A DNA stretch of 62,000 bases from Prorocentrum cordatum (GCA_963575745.1 CAUYUJ010017893.1:236046-298045); one strand, 5' to 3'. Shown: positions 37,988 to 49,381, counted from the stretch's first letter. The notes: generated from the letters alone by a model not told the origin. Numbers and translations: made by a program.

Positions 37988-39250
37988 CTAGTCGCACAAA
38001 CTACATTGCCATCTACCACGGGAAGGGTGGAGGCGGTGGGGGGTGGATGAGAGGGCCTGGCTCAACTCACTCATCCTCCGAGATCTAATCAATCTTGCTC
38101 CCGCTGCTTCCTGGGCCTCCTGGGACGACGGATCTCGAGCGACGGCGTCTGGATGGGCGCGGAGGAGGCGTTTCCACACGAGCGAAGCCGTCGCACGTGC
38201 CCACTCATACATGCGCATCTGCGCCCTCGGGATCGCGTGCTGCGCTGCACCGCGCTCCGCCAGGGCATCAGCCACCGCGTTGCCGAGCCATGCCTGTTCG
38301 TCGAGGTGCAGCGCCACCATCTCCTCGGCCGCCAGGTGGCTGGAGATGTGCCGCAGCTCCACCAACTCCGATGGGCACTCGAGCTTTAGGCTGCGCTGGC
38401 GGAGTGCGTCCTCCGTTGCGTCCCAGACGTCCCTGTTGTTTCTTCGCGGGCCTCCTCTGAAGAAATGCGTCCTCTGCCAACCGCGGATCGCCACGTCCGA
38501 GTCGGTCCAGATTAGCACTCTGCCTTGAGTGGACTCCAGTGCCTGGTCGATGGCCCACAACTCCGCACGGTTGTTGGTCTGACGTCGTCCTGGTAGTGGT
38601 CCGTGCTGTGCCTGCTGTATCTTCCATGTTCCGTCGCTCTCCGTCAAAATTGTCCATCCCCATCCGAAGCGTCGGTGTCGCGGGTCGCTGGCGTGCTCTC
38701 CGCCGCTGCCGTCAGTGCTGATGGTTGTGATGGCGTCGGTGCTGCCGCCGGTGCTGCCGTCGTTGCCGATGTCTAGTGCTTGGTTGGTGGTCGTGCAATC
38801 TGGCGGCGTGGTCCACCCGCGCGGCACCAGTCCTCCCAACCAAAAGCATGGCACGTGCTGGCTGCCCTCGATCGCGCGTTCCCGTGTCGTGTTGGTCTGC
38901 ACGTAGTCCTCGTGGTCGTCGTGTCGTGCTGTGCAGGTACCCCCTGCTCTGTGGGGGTCATCGCATACCACTCCGCATTCGCATCTGTTGTCCATGTTGT
39001 CAAACGTCTGGTGCTTGCGCTCTGGCGTCCACATCGCCGCACTTGCAATTGCCTGCAACATTCCCGCGTCATGGTACTTCCCATGTCTGCGTAGCTTCCG
39101 TAACTTCCTGCTAAGGTCGCATATGTCGATGCCGAACTCGGAGCCTTTGCCAAGCCAGTGGTTGGATGCATTGGCCCAGTGCTGGAATTGGTGTGCTTCC
39201 AAAATGGTGCGGGTCACGTCGGCAAGGCCCCCGCGGTGGTTGTCTCCCAT
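37988..39250 (-). pseudogene. RNase H domain and C-terminal region
   Basis: An open 420-codon stretch. A Cys/His segment (NRCECGVVCDDPHRAGGTC) precedes RNase HI, whose four acidic residues are visible in STDGSGGEH, TNNRAELWAID, LIWTDSDVAIR and GNAVADALAERG. HISSH precedes the last one. The C terminus ends in WQCSLCD. This part is the least damaged of the element. Confidence 0.88.
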
Positions 39251-39657
39251 CTGCCATTGGTTACCCTGGTTGTCGATCCATTCTGTCGGAGATACTGCGT
39301 CCCAGCCGATCTCCCATAGTGATCGTATGACCGTTCCAATGAGGCCTCGTCGTTGCTACCCTCGGTAGATGGGCGGCGCGTTGTGGAGGCGTTGGCAGAT
39401 AACTGGCCATGCTTGGTTTGCTCCCTGATGTAGGTGATCGCGACGGCTCCAAACGTCGAACCAAGTGTCCAAAACTCCTCGGAGGATGGCTGTAGCCGGG
39501 TCCGCGTCCGCCAAGGTGTGGTAGGCGTGGAGGCATCTGCCCGCCCAACGCTTCCCCAATGCCCTGGCGCACCGTCATCGTGCTGTCGTAATCGCTGTCG
39601 GTGCCTCGCCGTGTACTTTGCATCCGTAGAGGTAGGAGGCCATGGCGCCCTGCGTGA

Positions 39658-40776
39658 TCACGCTCTCTTGCGCTGTACTCGTAGTCGCCGCAGCTTCCGT
39701 GCAATGTTGCGTAGGCGCCCTGATGCTTGTCGGCGTCGCTTGCTGCGTGTTGGTCTGCTCGTTGGCGCGCGTCCTGCCCGATCCTGTCCGAGGTCTCGGC
39801 CAATGGCTGCCGCCGTGATCTCGATGTCTTGCTGTCGCACCTGCTTGCACATGGTGTGGCTCATGGCCATATCGGTGCTGATGATCACGCTCTTGTCGGC
39901 CATCTCGAGTCCCTGTTCGTTCAGGCATCGCGCGTAGGTGGTGATTGCGCGGATGGTGGTTTCGGTGACGTGCTGCTTGCTGCCTGTCGCTCAGAGCTCC
40001 ACGTCGTCGAACCATGCCCTGGGCGCCGCTGCTGGGACCTGGTAGTGCATGCGGTGGAGCACCTGGTACATGATTGCCCTGGCGAGGTTGTTCGCATGTC
40101 GGGATCCTGCAACCAGAGAGCGGGAAGGTAGGATTGGGTCACCGTGTGTCGATGCTTGTCGTAGGAGGCGCACGAAGGTGTGGAGCTGGAGTTCAAGTGC
40201 CAGCACTCGTGGAGGGAGCCACATGTGCCTGATCGCGTACACCACTTGCAGGATGCCCAGCGTGTCGTAGAACCGTCGGATGTCTGCCAAAGTGGCGGCG
40301 TGCGCAAGCTGGGGTGCGTCGCAGATCTCGTCGCCCAAGATGCGCGCGGCGGCTTCTCGCAGCTGCTACCTGCCAGTGGCCGCGCCCCAGTGCCGCCCTG
40401 CAGCGCGTATCCATGTGTCCACTGTTGGCCGTGTGAGCTTTTCCCACGCTCTGCATATCTGTGGTCGTAGTCCCAGCGCCCTGTCGCCTTCCGTCTTTGT
40501 TTGCAGCATAACTATAGTGCTCTGTAGTTGCAATGGCCAGGCAAGCTCGCGCTCGCAGCTGTTGAACAAGTCCACCAGCTGTTGTCGCCCCGCCTGCGGG
40601 AGTCGTCGCAGGTCCAAGCTTGTGATCTTGCCGGTGCCCTTGCCCTTGTCGGGGGAGCATCGCAGCGAGAAGTCCAAGTCGTCCAAGGTCGTGTGACTGG
40701 AGCTGAGCTGGCGTGGTCCTTTACGTCGGTGATAATGGCTACGTAGTCCTGGTGCGAGAGCGTTGGGTGCTGCCAA
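39658..40776 (-). pseudogene. reverse transcriptase domain
   Basis: The finger region reads LQSTIVMLQTKTEGDRALGL with RPQICRAWEKL, motif A ADIRRFYDTLG, motif B LVAGSRHANNLARAI, motif C WFDDVEL and motif D GLEMADKSVIIS. The frame is interrupted by TAG at 40366 and TGA at 39991. Confidence 0.82.
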
Positions 40777-40874
40777 AGCTCTCTGAACTCGTCGGCCTTG
40801 GCGTCAATGATGGACCGAGGACAGCAGGCCTTGCCTCGGACGTGAACGTACTCGACTTCGTGTCGTGGCTGTGG

Positions 40875-41501
40875 CTAGGTCATCTTGCGTAGCTTACCTG
40901 GGGTAGCCTTCGTAGCGTCGGTAAGCCAGATCATGAAAGTGCGGGATCTGGCACGCATGTCGAACTTCAGGGCCTTCTGGACTTCGCGTTGAGCTTGGTC
41001 TGTCATTCCCTGAAGTATGTCCAATCCGATGTTGGGCAGCCGGCGGAGTCGGTCGGCCCACAGGTCTCGGTGCTGGTTGGCAGTTGGGTTGAGTCGGACT
41101 CCACCAATAGGGATACCTTCATAAACCACTTGTCGTGCTGCGGCCTCCAAACGGCGTCGTTGCCCCGCGCCGTGTCCGCGTTGCCGAAATGCGAGGTAAG
41201 CCCCTAGTGTGGTAGCTAGTCGTCCCCGCCAGTCGGACTGCTGGTTGCTGTAGTGTGTGCGTCTGGTGCGTGGTGTGGCTCTCGTGGATGTCATCTTCCT
41301 CGCCCTGCCTCTTCCTGTGTACCGGCGTCGGTCCTGGGGCTGGATGGCGTAGGCGGCGCAGTAGAAGGTCTCCATGGCGTCAACGAACTGGCCGTACTCC
41401 TGTCCCAGTGTGTTGGCCGCGCGTGGGTCGGCCATGTAGGCGGCTCCGTGGCTGATGTACTCAGGCGGCTGCTCGTACTCGGGCCGAGGTGATGAAGTCA
41501 T
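40875..41501 (-). pseudogene. linker between endonuclease and reverse transcriptase
   Basis: Continuous in frame with the preceding linker except for a TGA at about 41514. It reads EYGQFVDAMETFYCAAYAIQ, then a basic region and SRTFMIWLTDATKATPGKLR. It ends at TAG and the frame continues with VEYVHVRGKACCPRSIIDAK. Confidence 0.7.
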
Positions 41502-41899
41502 CTGAGATACCTGTCACAAGTCGTTCAGAAGGCGAGCGCAAACGAAGTTCGCGGGTTTCGCACCTGGAAGGGAGGGCTCCTGAGACGGTGTCCTGTCCGC
41601 CTTCCCAGGTGCGCTCGGTATCATCTCCAGCGCCTGGTCGGCCTCCTGGTCCTCGTAGTCGCAGGGCGGCTCGTCGAAGGGCTGGTTGGTGCCTGTGTCG
41701 TAGTAGCAGTCCTGATCGATGTCACTCATCGGGTCGTACTCTTTGTTGTCCATGTTGTTGAGTGTAGTCGGTGTTGGCGGTCTCGATGCTGAGTTACCGA
41801 GCTCTGACCATCTCATGTTCATTTCCTTCGTAAGGTCCGTGGAGTACTGGGTGTTGAAGTCGGGCGTGTCTGGTACCTGCTGGCGCTGGCCGTCGGAGC

Positions 41900-42825
41900 T
41901 CAGCTGCGTCCCGTCTGAAACTTGCGTCTGTCGCTGTCGCTTTGCCCTCTGCCGCTGGCTGTTGGGGTCGGGCGGCTTTGAAGGGGCGGGTGTGTGTGTG
42001 TGAAGTGGGCTGGGAGCTGAAGTTGTCGGATGGTGACTGGTCTGGCGGCGCCCCGCATCCTCAACGTCTGCCCTACGTGGGTCTTCCATGGTGCTGCAGT
42101 GGTTTCCAGGCCGACGTAGTACTTGCGGGCGTCGTGGCTGACCAACGCGTAGTCGATGAGCGAAGCCGAGGGAGTGCCCTTCTTGCTGCTGAAGGTGAAG
42201 CAGGTGTAGCCGTCTGGGATGGTGGCGATGTCCGCACCCATGGCCTGTGGCCAGCCCGATGCCCATAGTCGCTCTGGCGTGGTGTTCCAGCCGCCCACTG
42301 CAATCCATGGGCGTCGGCAGCTCGTCACAAACGCAGCCAGTGATGCAAGCTTGGTTGTGTTGATCCCATGTAAGCTGCCCGTGGAGCCTATGTACGCGCT
42401 GATCACCATGAGGCTGAAGCCGCGGAGGTGCCAGCACATGGGTACCCAGTCCAAGTAGTGGTGTTGGGGCTGCCGTGTGGCAAGTTGAGTAGCCCCGCCG
42501 TCGTGGTCGATGCCGTGCCGTCCGCTGCTTGCTCGCGGAAGCACTCGCTCTGGTGGTAGGAGAGGATGCCGACGCAGGTGCCTCCGTTGGAGCCGCCCTC
42601 GCTCCTAGAGGACTGTCGTGCTGGCGGGAAGGAGGCCTTGTAGCCCATGTTCATCACGTCCCTCTCTGCATTCATCATCTCGTGAGCGCGCAAGTGGGTC
42701 TCCTGAGTGGCGATGGCGTCGAACCGCTTGGTGCTTCTTGCGTCGGCGAAAAACTCCTTCACCTTAGTGCCCCACTCCGCGCAGCTGCCGACAAAGATTT
42801 TGCGTTCCGCCGCTAAAGTCGGCAT
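41900..42825 (-). pseudogene. endonuclease domain of the retrotransposon
   Basis: It begins with the ATG at 42825 (MPTLAAERKIFVGSCAEW). The metal-binding Glu lies in ATQETH (about 42700), the Asn position in GGWNTTPE (about 42285; the usual Asp of GDFN is replaced by Gly-Trp), and the C-terminal Asp and His in SLIDYALVSHD (about 42145). One frameshift lies near 42540 and a second near 41990. A charged linker follows (PDTPDFNTQYSTDLTKEMNM). Confidence 0.8.
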
Positions 42826-42847
42826 GGCGACGGGAGCTGCGTGCCCC

Positions 42848-43470
42848 TCACTCAGGACGCCCCTCGGCCTGCGCTGCCTCGGCCTGGCGGGCCTTGGCGC
42901 GCACCTCCGCGAAGAGTTCGTCCTTGGCCTTGCTGGCGCTGGAAGCGGTCCGTGGGGTCCTTGGTGTCATGGGTGTCTGCGTCTGTTGCTGAGCGTCTTG
43001 TGCTGGTGGTGGCTGTGGTGGCGGTACGGTGGTCGCTCCGCGTTCCGCCTTGCGCTTCTTCGCAGCTTGTCGTATCTCTTCTCGGTTCTTTCGTGCAGAC
43101 TCTCGTGCTTGTTGTAGGTGCTGGCGTAAGTCCTGCATGTACGTCGCGGCGTTGTCCTTGTACGACTGGAGGAATTGGCGCTTGACGTCCGCCACGGCAG
43201 CGCGTGCGTCTTGGTCGTACTCCTCACCGTCGTCGTCGTCGAGGTCGTAGGCGAGTCCCAGGCGATCGATGTCCTCCAGGTCCAAGTCCAGGATGGTCTC
43301 CACCAGGTTGCCTTTCGGCGTGGCTGCCTCCTTGACCTTGGTGTCTGGCTTGACGCCCGTGATCTCCTCTACCGCCTGCTCGGCCTCGATCGCCGCGTTG
43401 GCGCTCTCCATGAGGCGTGTCTGCTGTTCTGCCAGAAGCTTGCGCGTGGCCGTCACCTCCTCATAGGCGT
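42848..43470 (-). CDS. retrotransposon ORF1-like coiled-coil protein
   Basis: It ends 20 bases before the ORF2 ATG, the usual tight ORF1-ORF2 spacing. From YEEVTATRKLLAEQQTRLME it is a charged, heptad-rich sequence with an acidic patch (LDDDDGEEYDQDARAAVADV) and basic helices (RESARKNREEIRQAAKKRKA), then a Pro/Gln linker and SSASKAKDELFAEVRAKARQ. I see no zinc knuckle. The frame stays open to 43915 through a CTC array (43470-43560) that encodes poly-Leu, so the real start is uncertain. Confidence 0.6.
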
Positions 43471-43560
43471 TCTCGAGGAGGAGAAGGAGGAGGAGGAGGA
43501 GGAGGAGGGCGGCGGAGGAGGAGGAGGTGGAGGAGGAGGAGGAGGGCGGCGGAGGAGCGG
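43470..43560 (+). repeat. GGAGGA array at the ORF1 start
   Basis: AGGAGG and GGCGGAGGAGGAGG units, where the retrotransposon coding sequence stops being recognisable. Confidence 0.9.
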
Positions 43561-43919
43561 AAAACACTGAGATCAAGCAAGGTGTCCCCGCTCGCGGCCC
43601 CTCTCGCGGAGCCAGAGCGGTGGTGCTCCGGCGGTGGGGCTCCTCCAGAGTCCTCGGGGGCCCAGGGCTGGAACGGCAGGCCGCATCCACAGACAGGGTC
43701 TCGACCAGGGCAAGGGCGGCCTGGGCCAGGCCAGCATGCTCTGAGTGGAGGGCCAGAGCGGTGATGCTCCCAATGTTCCCGGCAAGCGTTCGAGGCCTGG
43801 GGAAGCACGGAAGATCAGATCCCCATCGCTCTGTGGCAAGGAAGGCAGAAAAGAAAGGGTAGCAGGGCTGGCAGGTGAGAGCCTCGCCGCTTCCACCCTG
43901 TGCATCAAGAGACAAGCCA

Positions 43920-44690
43920 GCGGGATACGTACAGCGCCGCGGGATACGTAAGAAGATGTGAGAATGTGAGAGTCCGCCGCCCTGCTTTCAGCAGCATCGC
44001 GGGGCCAAGACGAGATTGGGAATCCGAGCATGAGCCGCACTCTACCCGTGCAACTGTCGCGCATCTCAGGCAAAGCATTCTGATGACAGGGGGCCCCTCT
44101 GCGGGACCACGGCTTTGAAAAGCAGCCGTTGTGTCATCTCAAGCTGAAGGGACACAAGGCATAAGGAAGTCTCTTGGAGACAACCGGAGGCAAAGCCACC
44201 CGCCAAGCGTGCAGTTCGTGGAGCTTTCAAGCTGTTGGTGGGGACTTTTCAAGCGTCAACAACTAATAAGAATACAGAATGCTCTCCATCCTGGTAACCT
44301 TCGGGGATCTGCTGACCCGGGTCAGTCCAAACCATGGTATGTCAAGCTCTGCAAGATCGTGCACAATCCTGCGGGATCCTGCATCCGAGCCTGGGTCAGT
44401 GCAGCCCTGGCCATGCAGGATCCTGCAAGATCCGGCGCTCTGGCCAACCCCCGTTGGCATTGACCCCCGTCTCTTGAGCCCTGGAGCCTTTGGGCGCTTC
44501 CAATTCCGCGATCCGCCATGGCGAGACCAAGCTTTGGTCAAGAAGCCGCCCACCCTGCATCAGAGCACCTGCTGGGGCTGCCACGCCTCGGGACAACAAG
44601 CAGCGAGGACGCCCCCCGTACGAGAGCACGGCCTCCAGAACAACGTGCCTTCCAAGCGCGCCGCCGCCTGCATTGTGGAGGCGTTACCGG
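43920..44690. other. no supported gene
   Basis: Contains small GCAGGATCCTGC-type palindromes (44370-44440) and nothing else I can name. Confidence 0.35.
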
Positions 44691-44729
44691 CACGTCTGGT
44701 GGTGCGGCGAGGATGCGTTACAGCCAACC

Positions 44730-45080
44730 CGTATCATAAGGAGGCGCGATAGGGATGCAAAGGCCTTGGAGGCCCACCTGGACATTTTTCGAACGAGGTT
44801 GGCCAGCGAAAAACGCGAAAAACGAAGGACGGGCCGAAGGGGCAAGGCTGCAAGGGCATCCTTGGAAAATGCCCATCCTGACCATGCGGAAAGTCTGTGC
44901 GAACACATGTTGTTCTGCATTCGCGATGGCATCCGTGAGCGGCCCCGCCCCCGCACGGCCACATCACGATCTGCGCCGGCGCCGTATGGGAACCAGCCGC
45001 ACGTGGGCATTCCCAGACAGCGCGGGCACGAACCGTGGCACTGCTGGCCCGCTGCCCCTCTCCCCCTCCCCCCCAGCTGA
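44730..45080 (+). CDS. weak candidate exon
   Basis: The plus frame reads RRDRDAKALEAHLDIFRTRL, then NAHPDHAESLCEHMLFCIRD. This is protein-like, but third positions are mixed and the opposite strand is open as well. No family recognised. Confidence 0.2.
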   Translation, partial: RIIRRRDRDAKALEAHLDIFRTRLASEKREKRRTGRRGKAARASLENAHPDHAESLCEHMLFCIRDGIRERPRPRTATSRSAPAPYGNQPHVGIPRQRGHEPWHCWPAAPLPLPPS

Positions 45081-45439
45081 CGCCCGCCACCGCCAGGGAA
45101 CGAAAGCATGTCTCTACGCAGGGAGGGGTGGAGGAAGGGAGGAGTAGGGGCGCAAAGACGCACGGGCACGAGGCAATCGAGGGAGCATTGTCGCCCCGAC
45201 TGCAAATCTGCCACCAGCGCGTCGCGCCCGCCAGGGCCAGCCGGAACTACCACTTGAACAGCACGCACTGCTGGAACACCGACGGAGCAGAAGGCATCGA
45301 GCCCAAAGCTGGCACGAGCGCGAGCTTTCAGAAGTGCGCGCAGATTCCTTGAGTGCGCGCTGGTTCTCCATCCGCTGACGCGCGAAGCGCTTCAGAGGGG
45401 AAAAAGGGATTTTTAGGCTGAAGTCATCAAATCTGCGCC

Positions 45440-45905
45440 ATGTGACCCACGCTGTGTTTTCTAAGTTTTGTCTTCTACGCGGTGTGATCAACGTGGTGCT
45501 TGTTTTACGCAGTGTGCTGTACGTGGTATCATCACCTGCGTATATGTACGTCATGTCTTCTACGCAGTGTTTTCGGCGGAAAGAGTTCTATGCAATGTGT
45601 TATGCGCAATGTATTATACGCGAGGTTTTCAACGCAATGTGTGTCTTCACCTGCATATATTTACGCTGTGTCCTCTACGCTGTGTCTTCTACGCTGTCTT
45701 CTACGCAGTGTTTTTTCGCGCCGCGTTTTCAATTCAGTGTTTCTACGCGTTTTGAACGCAGTGCGTTTTACGCAAAGTGTTCGACTATATTTTGTCCACG
45801 CTGTCTTCCACGCAACGTGTTCAGTGCATTGTTTTCCATGCTGTGTTCTACGCGGCGTTGTCTGCGCAATGCTTTCTATGCAGCGTTTCTACGCAATGTG
45901 TTATC
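45440..45905 (+). repeat. degenerate TTCTACGCAGTGTG array
   Basis: About 30 diverged units of 12-16 bases, all centred on TACGC followed by GTGT or ATGTG. Confidence 0.88.
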
Positions 45906-46024
45906 GGAGGTTGGGGGGTGAGATCGAAGTGGAACGGAGAGCCCCCCTACCGGGAAATCGATTTCGGTTTCGTGTTCGTGCGTGCCGTGCGGGCGAGGCG
46001 AAGCTGCGTGGGCGGGCGAGAGAA

Positions 46025-46275
46025 AGTCTCCTGTGACTGAGTCGCGGCCGGACCAAATGACTCCCTTCCGGGCGGCCCGGGGCCCGCGGTGTCCCGCCAG
46101 TGTCCCGCTGGTGTCCCGTGTGGCTGAGGCGCGGCCGGACCAAATGACTCCCTTCCGGGCGGCCGGTGGCCCGCGGTGTCCCGCCAGTGTCCCGCTGGTG
46201 TCCCGCGGTGTCCCGCGGTGTCCCGCGGTGTCCCGCGGTGTCCCGCCGGTGTCCCGCGGTGTCCCGCGAGGATGA
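46025..46275 (+). repeat. 72-bp duplication and GTGTCCCGCG decamer array
   Basis: CGGCCGGACCAAATGACTCC occurs at 46047 and 46131, followed by TGTCCCGCGG units. Confidence 0.9.
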
Positions 46276-46294
46276 TGATGAGATGATGAGGATG

Positions 46295-46334
<40 letters not shown>

Positions 46335-47048
46335 GATGATGATGATGCTGTCCCGATGAAGATGATGATGTTGATGATGGTATCGATGATGATGATAGTG
46401 TCCCGATGATGAGGATGATGATGCTCATGATGATTATGTTGATGATGATGACGATGATGGTGTCCCGATGATGATGATGATGATGATTCCGATGATGCTG
46501 GTGATGATGGTGTTGATGGAAATGGTGTCCCGGCGATAATGATGCTGATGATGATGATGTTGATGATGATTATGGTGTCCCGATGATGATGCTGATGATG
46601 ATGATGGTGATGCTGATGATGGTGATGCTAATGGTGTCCCGATGATGATATTAATGTTAATGACGATGTTGATGATGATGTTGCTCATGATTGTAATGGT
46701 GCCCCAATGATGATGATGTTGTTGTTGATGATGTCGATGATGATAATGATGCGATGATCATGATGATGATGGTGTCCCGAGGATGATGACGAAAGTGATG
46801 ATAATGTTGATGATGAGAACGATGGTGATCATGATGGTGTCCCGATTATGATGATGATTATGATGGTGCTGCTGATGATGATGACGATGACTGTCCCGAT
46901 GATGATGATGTTGATGATGAGATGATGATGGTGATGATGATGAGGATGTTGTCCCGATGATGGTGCTGACGTTGATGATGATGTTTATGATGTTGATGAT
47001 GACGGTGCCCTCATGATGATGACGATGTTGGTGATGATGTTGATGTTG

Positions 47049-47080
<32 letters not shown>

Positions 47081-47095
47081 GATGATGACGTTGAT
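46265..47095 (+). repeat. GATGAT array with embedded GTGTCCCGATG units
   Basis: ATG/GAT trinucleotides interrupted about 16 times by TGTCCCGATGA, a leftover of the preceding decamer array. Confidence 0.95.
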
Positions 47096-47315
47096 TGTGA
47101 GAGCGATTGTGATATCGATAGTGAGATCGATATCGAGACCGAATGTGAGATCGATTGTGTGATCGATTGTGAGATCGATTGTGAGATCAATTGTGAGATC
47201 GATTGAATGAGATAGATCGAGTGAGACAGATTGTGAGATCGATCGAGTGAGATCGATCGAGCGAGACCGATAGTGAGATCGATACTGAGATCGATAGTGA
47301 GACCGATCGAGTGAG
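47095..47315 (+). repeat. 12-bp GTGAGATCGATT array
   Basis: About 17 units of GAGATCGATTGT and relatives. Confidence 0.95.
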
Positions 47316-47570
47316 ACGTTGGTTCCCCCCCCCCGAACCTCCTTATCACCCGAAGGATGGTCGTATAGGTACGCTTTGTTTGTTACCGCTGTGCGTGTGC
47401 GTGTGTGTTTGCTTTTTTCCCCAACCATCCTGTGGTATTGGGTCCTCGTTTTGAAGAGACGGTCCCCGCGTTCACTCATCCCGCTGCTCCCTCCTCCTCC
47501 TCCTCCTCCTCCTCCTCCTCCTCCTCCTCCCACTCCTCCCTCCTCCACATGCTTGCCTCTGCCCTCCGCA

Positions 47571-48150
47571 TGTCCGCTTCGGCACACCCCTCGCATATTT
47601 CGTGGCCCCATGGGGAACTCCACCGACGGCCCCAGTGGCCGCGTCCGCATGCTCCCTCCCCGCCCACCGAATGCCCATTTTGGCACACCCCTCACACACT
47701 ACGTGGCCCCAGAGGGAGCTCCACCGAAGGTCCCAGTTGCCGCGTTCGCATGCGTCCTCCCCGCCCACCGCATGCCCATCTCGACACATCCCTCACACAT
47801 TTCGTGGCCCCATATGGGACTCCACCGACGGCCCCAGTGGCCGGGTCCGCATGCACCCTTCCCGCTTACAGCAAGCCCATTTCTGCACACCCCTCACACG
47901 TTCCGTGGCCCCACAGGGAGCTCCACCGAAGGCCCCAACGGCTGCGTCCGCATGCGTCCTCTCCGCCCATCGCATGCCCATGTCGACACACCACTCACAC
48001 GTTTCGTGGCCCCAGAGGGAGCTCCACCGAAGGTCCCAGTGGCCGCGTTCGCATGCGTCCGCCCCGCCCGCCGCATGCCCATTTCGGCACACTCCTCATA
48101 CGGTGCGTTGCCACATAGGGAGCTCCACCGAAGGCCCCAGCGGCCGCGTC
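47571..48150 (+). repeat. 101-bp satellite, about 5.7 copies
   Basis: CGTGGCCCCA recurs at 47601, 47702, 47803, 47904 and 48005. The period is not a multiple of three, so all three frames look open and Pro/His-rich. A CCT tract precedes (47490-47540). Confidence 0.95.
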
Positions 48151-48152
48151 CG

Positions 48153-48345
48153 CCTATTTTCCACCACAACTAGAAATTGGAGGGGGGATAGGAGGTGGAG
48201 AAAGAGGAAGAGGATGAGGATGAGGAGGAGGAAGAGGAGGAGGAGGACGAGGAGGAAAAAGAGGAGGAGGAGCAGGAAGAGGAGGAGGACAACCTCTCCC
48301 TCATCCTTATGGTGGTGGCGGCGGGGAGCAAACCTACCAGAGGAG
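48153..48345. mobile_element. family N inverted repeat carrying an AGG array, copy 3
   Basis: ATTTTCCACCACAACTAGAA and GTTGGAGG-like left part, GAAGAGGAGGA array, CCCTCATCCTTATGGTGGTG and GGGGAGCAAACCTACCAG right part. Confidence 0.6.
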
Positions 48346-48359
48346 ATGCGCAGCGCACG

Positions 48360-48838
48360 CCCACTGAATCTGAGCACGGCGTACCTGGCACACTGGCGCG
48401 ATGCAGACTCTCACCCGGCAGGGAAGGCGAGACTCTCTAATGCTCGCGTGCCACCGAGAAGGCAGGGACACTCGAGATGCTCGCTCTGGAGGTATTTCTG
48501 GAGCCGCGCGCTCGACTAGTGCGTCGATGCCTCGGACGTCCGTCGACTTGCTTCGAACCCGAGGCGCACTTCAGTCGAGCTTGAATCGGACTATACTCGA
48601 CCTTGATTCAAACTGAATCGACCTGGATTCGAAATCTGTGGGCCGGAAAAAAAGGTTCCAACATTTGAATTCACAAAAACGAATGTCGAGCACAGCTGGG
48701 AAGGTGTGCGTCGCGTGACCGATCCCCATCCCGCTTGGCATGGCGTTGGCCACGCTGGCCAACGTCCCCCCCGTACGTGGGGATATGGGTTGTTGTCTTG
48801 AGGTTTCGAAAGGCCTATCTCGAACTCGGGAGGCGGGA
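48360..48838. other. no supported gene
   Basis: Includes a run of TCGA-C-TGATTC motifs (48570-48640: CTTGAATCGGACTATACTCG, CTTGATTCAAACTGAATCGA) that can fold. Confidence 0.35.
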
Positions 48839-48839
48839 T

Positions 48840-49085
48840 GGTTGGAGGCCTCCCATATGGGGTCCGCATAGATAGGGTCGAAGGGTCGCGCCGCATCGCC
48901 AATCCAACACCGATGTATCGACGACGTATCGACGATGCATCGGCGATGCATCGGCAATGTCGGCGGCGCATCGGCGACGTCGGCGTGGGGAAACTCGGGC
49001 TCCGTCCGCACCGCGCCGCATCGGCGATGCATCGGCGATGCGCGCGATCCTTCGACCCTATCTACTCCGACCCGACCTGGAGCGA
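48840..49085. mobile_element. family H element, longest copy
   Basis: The left arm GGAGGCCTCCCATATGGGGT with AGGGTCGCGCCGCATCGCC and the right arm GCGCGATCCTTCGACCCTAT with CTACTCCGACCC are inverted. The centre is made of GATGCATCGGCGATGC units. Flanks CGGGATGG and TGGGATGG form a possible 8-base target repeat. Confidence 0.75.
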
Positions 49086-49089
49086 ATGG

Positions 49090-49380
49090 GATGGCGGGGC
49101 TGAAGATACGTGGCCCAGTGGGCCGGGGAACGGGGGGTCGCGGAGGAGGAAGAGGACGGGGGGAGGAAGGGGGAGAAGAAGGAGGAGAAGAGGGAACAAG
49201 AGGAGAAGGAGGACGAGGAGGAGGAGGAGGGATACTAGAGCGAGGGGAGGGAAGGATGAGGAAGGGAGTAGGGATGAGGAAGGGAGTAGGAGGAGGAGGA
49301 GGAGGAGGAGGAGGAGGGAGGATGGAGGTAGGGAGGAGGAGGAGGAGGAGGAGGAGGAGGGGGAGGAGGAACTTTTGCTC
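49090..49380 (+). repeat. unit L copy 1: unique head plus AGG array
   Basis: ATGGCGGGGCTGAAGATACG, TGGCCCAGTGGGCCGGGGAA then AGG array. The same head, GATGGCGGGGATGCGTGGCC, recurs at 49845 before another AGG array. Confidence 0.8.
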
Positions 49381-49381
49381 A

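Larger units (their letters stand above)
37988..42825 (-). pseudogene. non-LTR retrotransposon ORF2: endonuclease, reverse transcriptase, RNase H (decayed)
   Basis: A single ancestral frame of about 1600 codons can be followed through four frame changes (near 42540, 41990, 40700 and 39690) and premature stops at about 41514, 40875, 40366, 39991, 39575 and 39356. The order is an APE-type endonuclease (ATQETH, GGWNTTPE, SLIDYALVSHD), a linker, reverse transcriptase (ADIRRFYDTL, LVAGSRHANNLARAI, RAWFDDVEL), a His/Cys region, and RNase HI. Stops look like CAG to TAG or CGA to TGA changes. The element cannot make its own enzymes now. Domain order fits RNase H-bearing LINE elements common in dinoflagellate genomes. 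Confidence 0.88.

Noticed and set aside
47319-48519. Plus-strand frames of 240-305 codons, Pro/His/Arg-rich
   Set aside because: The 101-bp satellite shifts through all frames, so all three look open.
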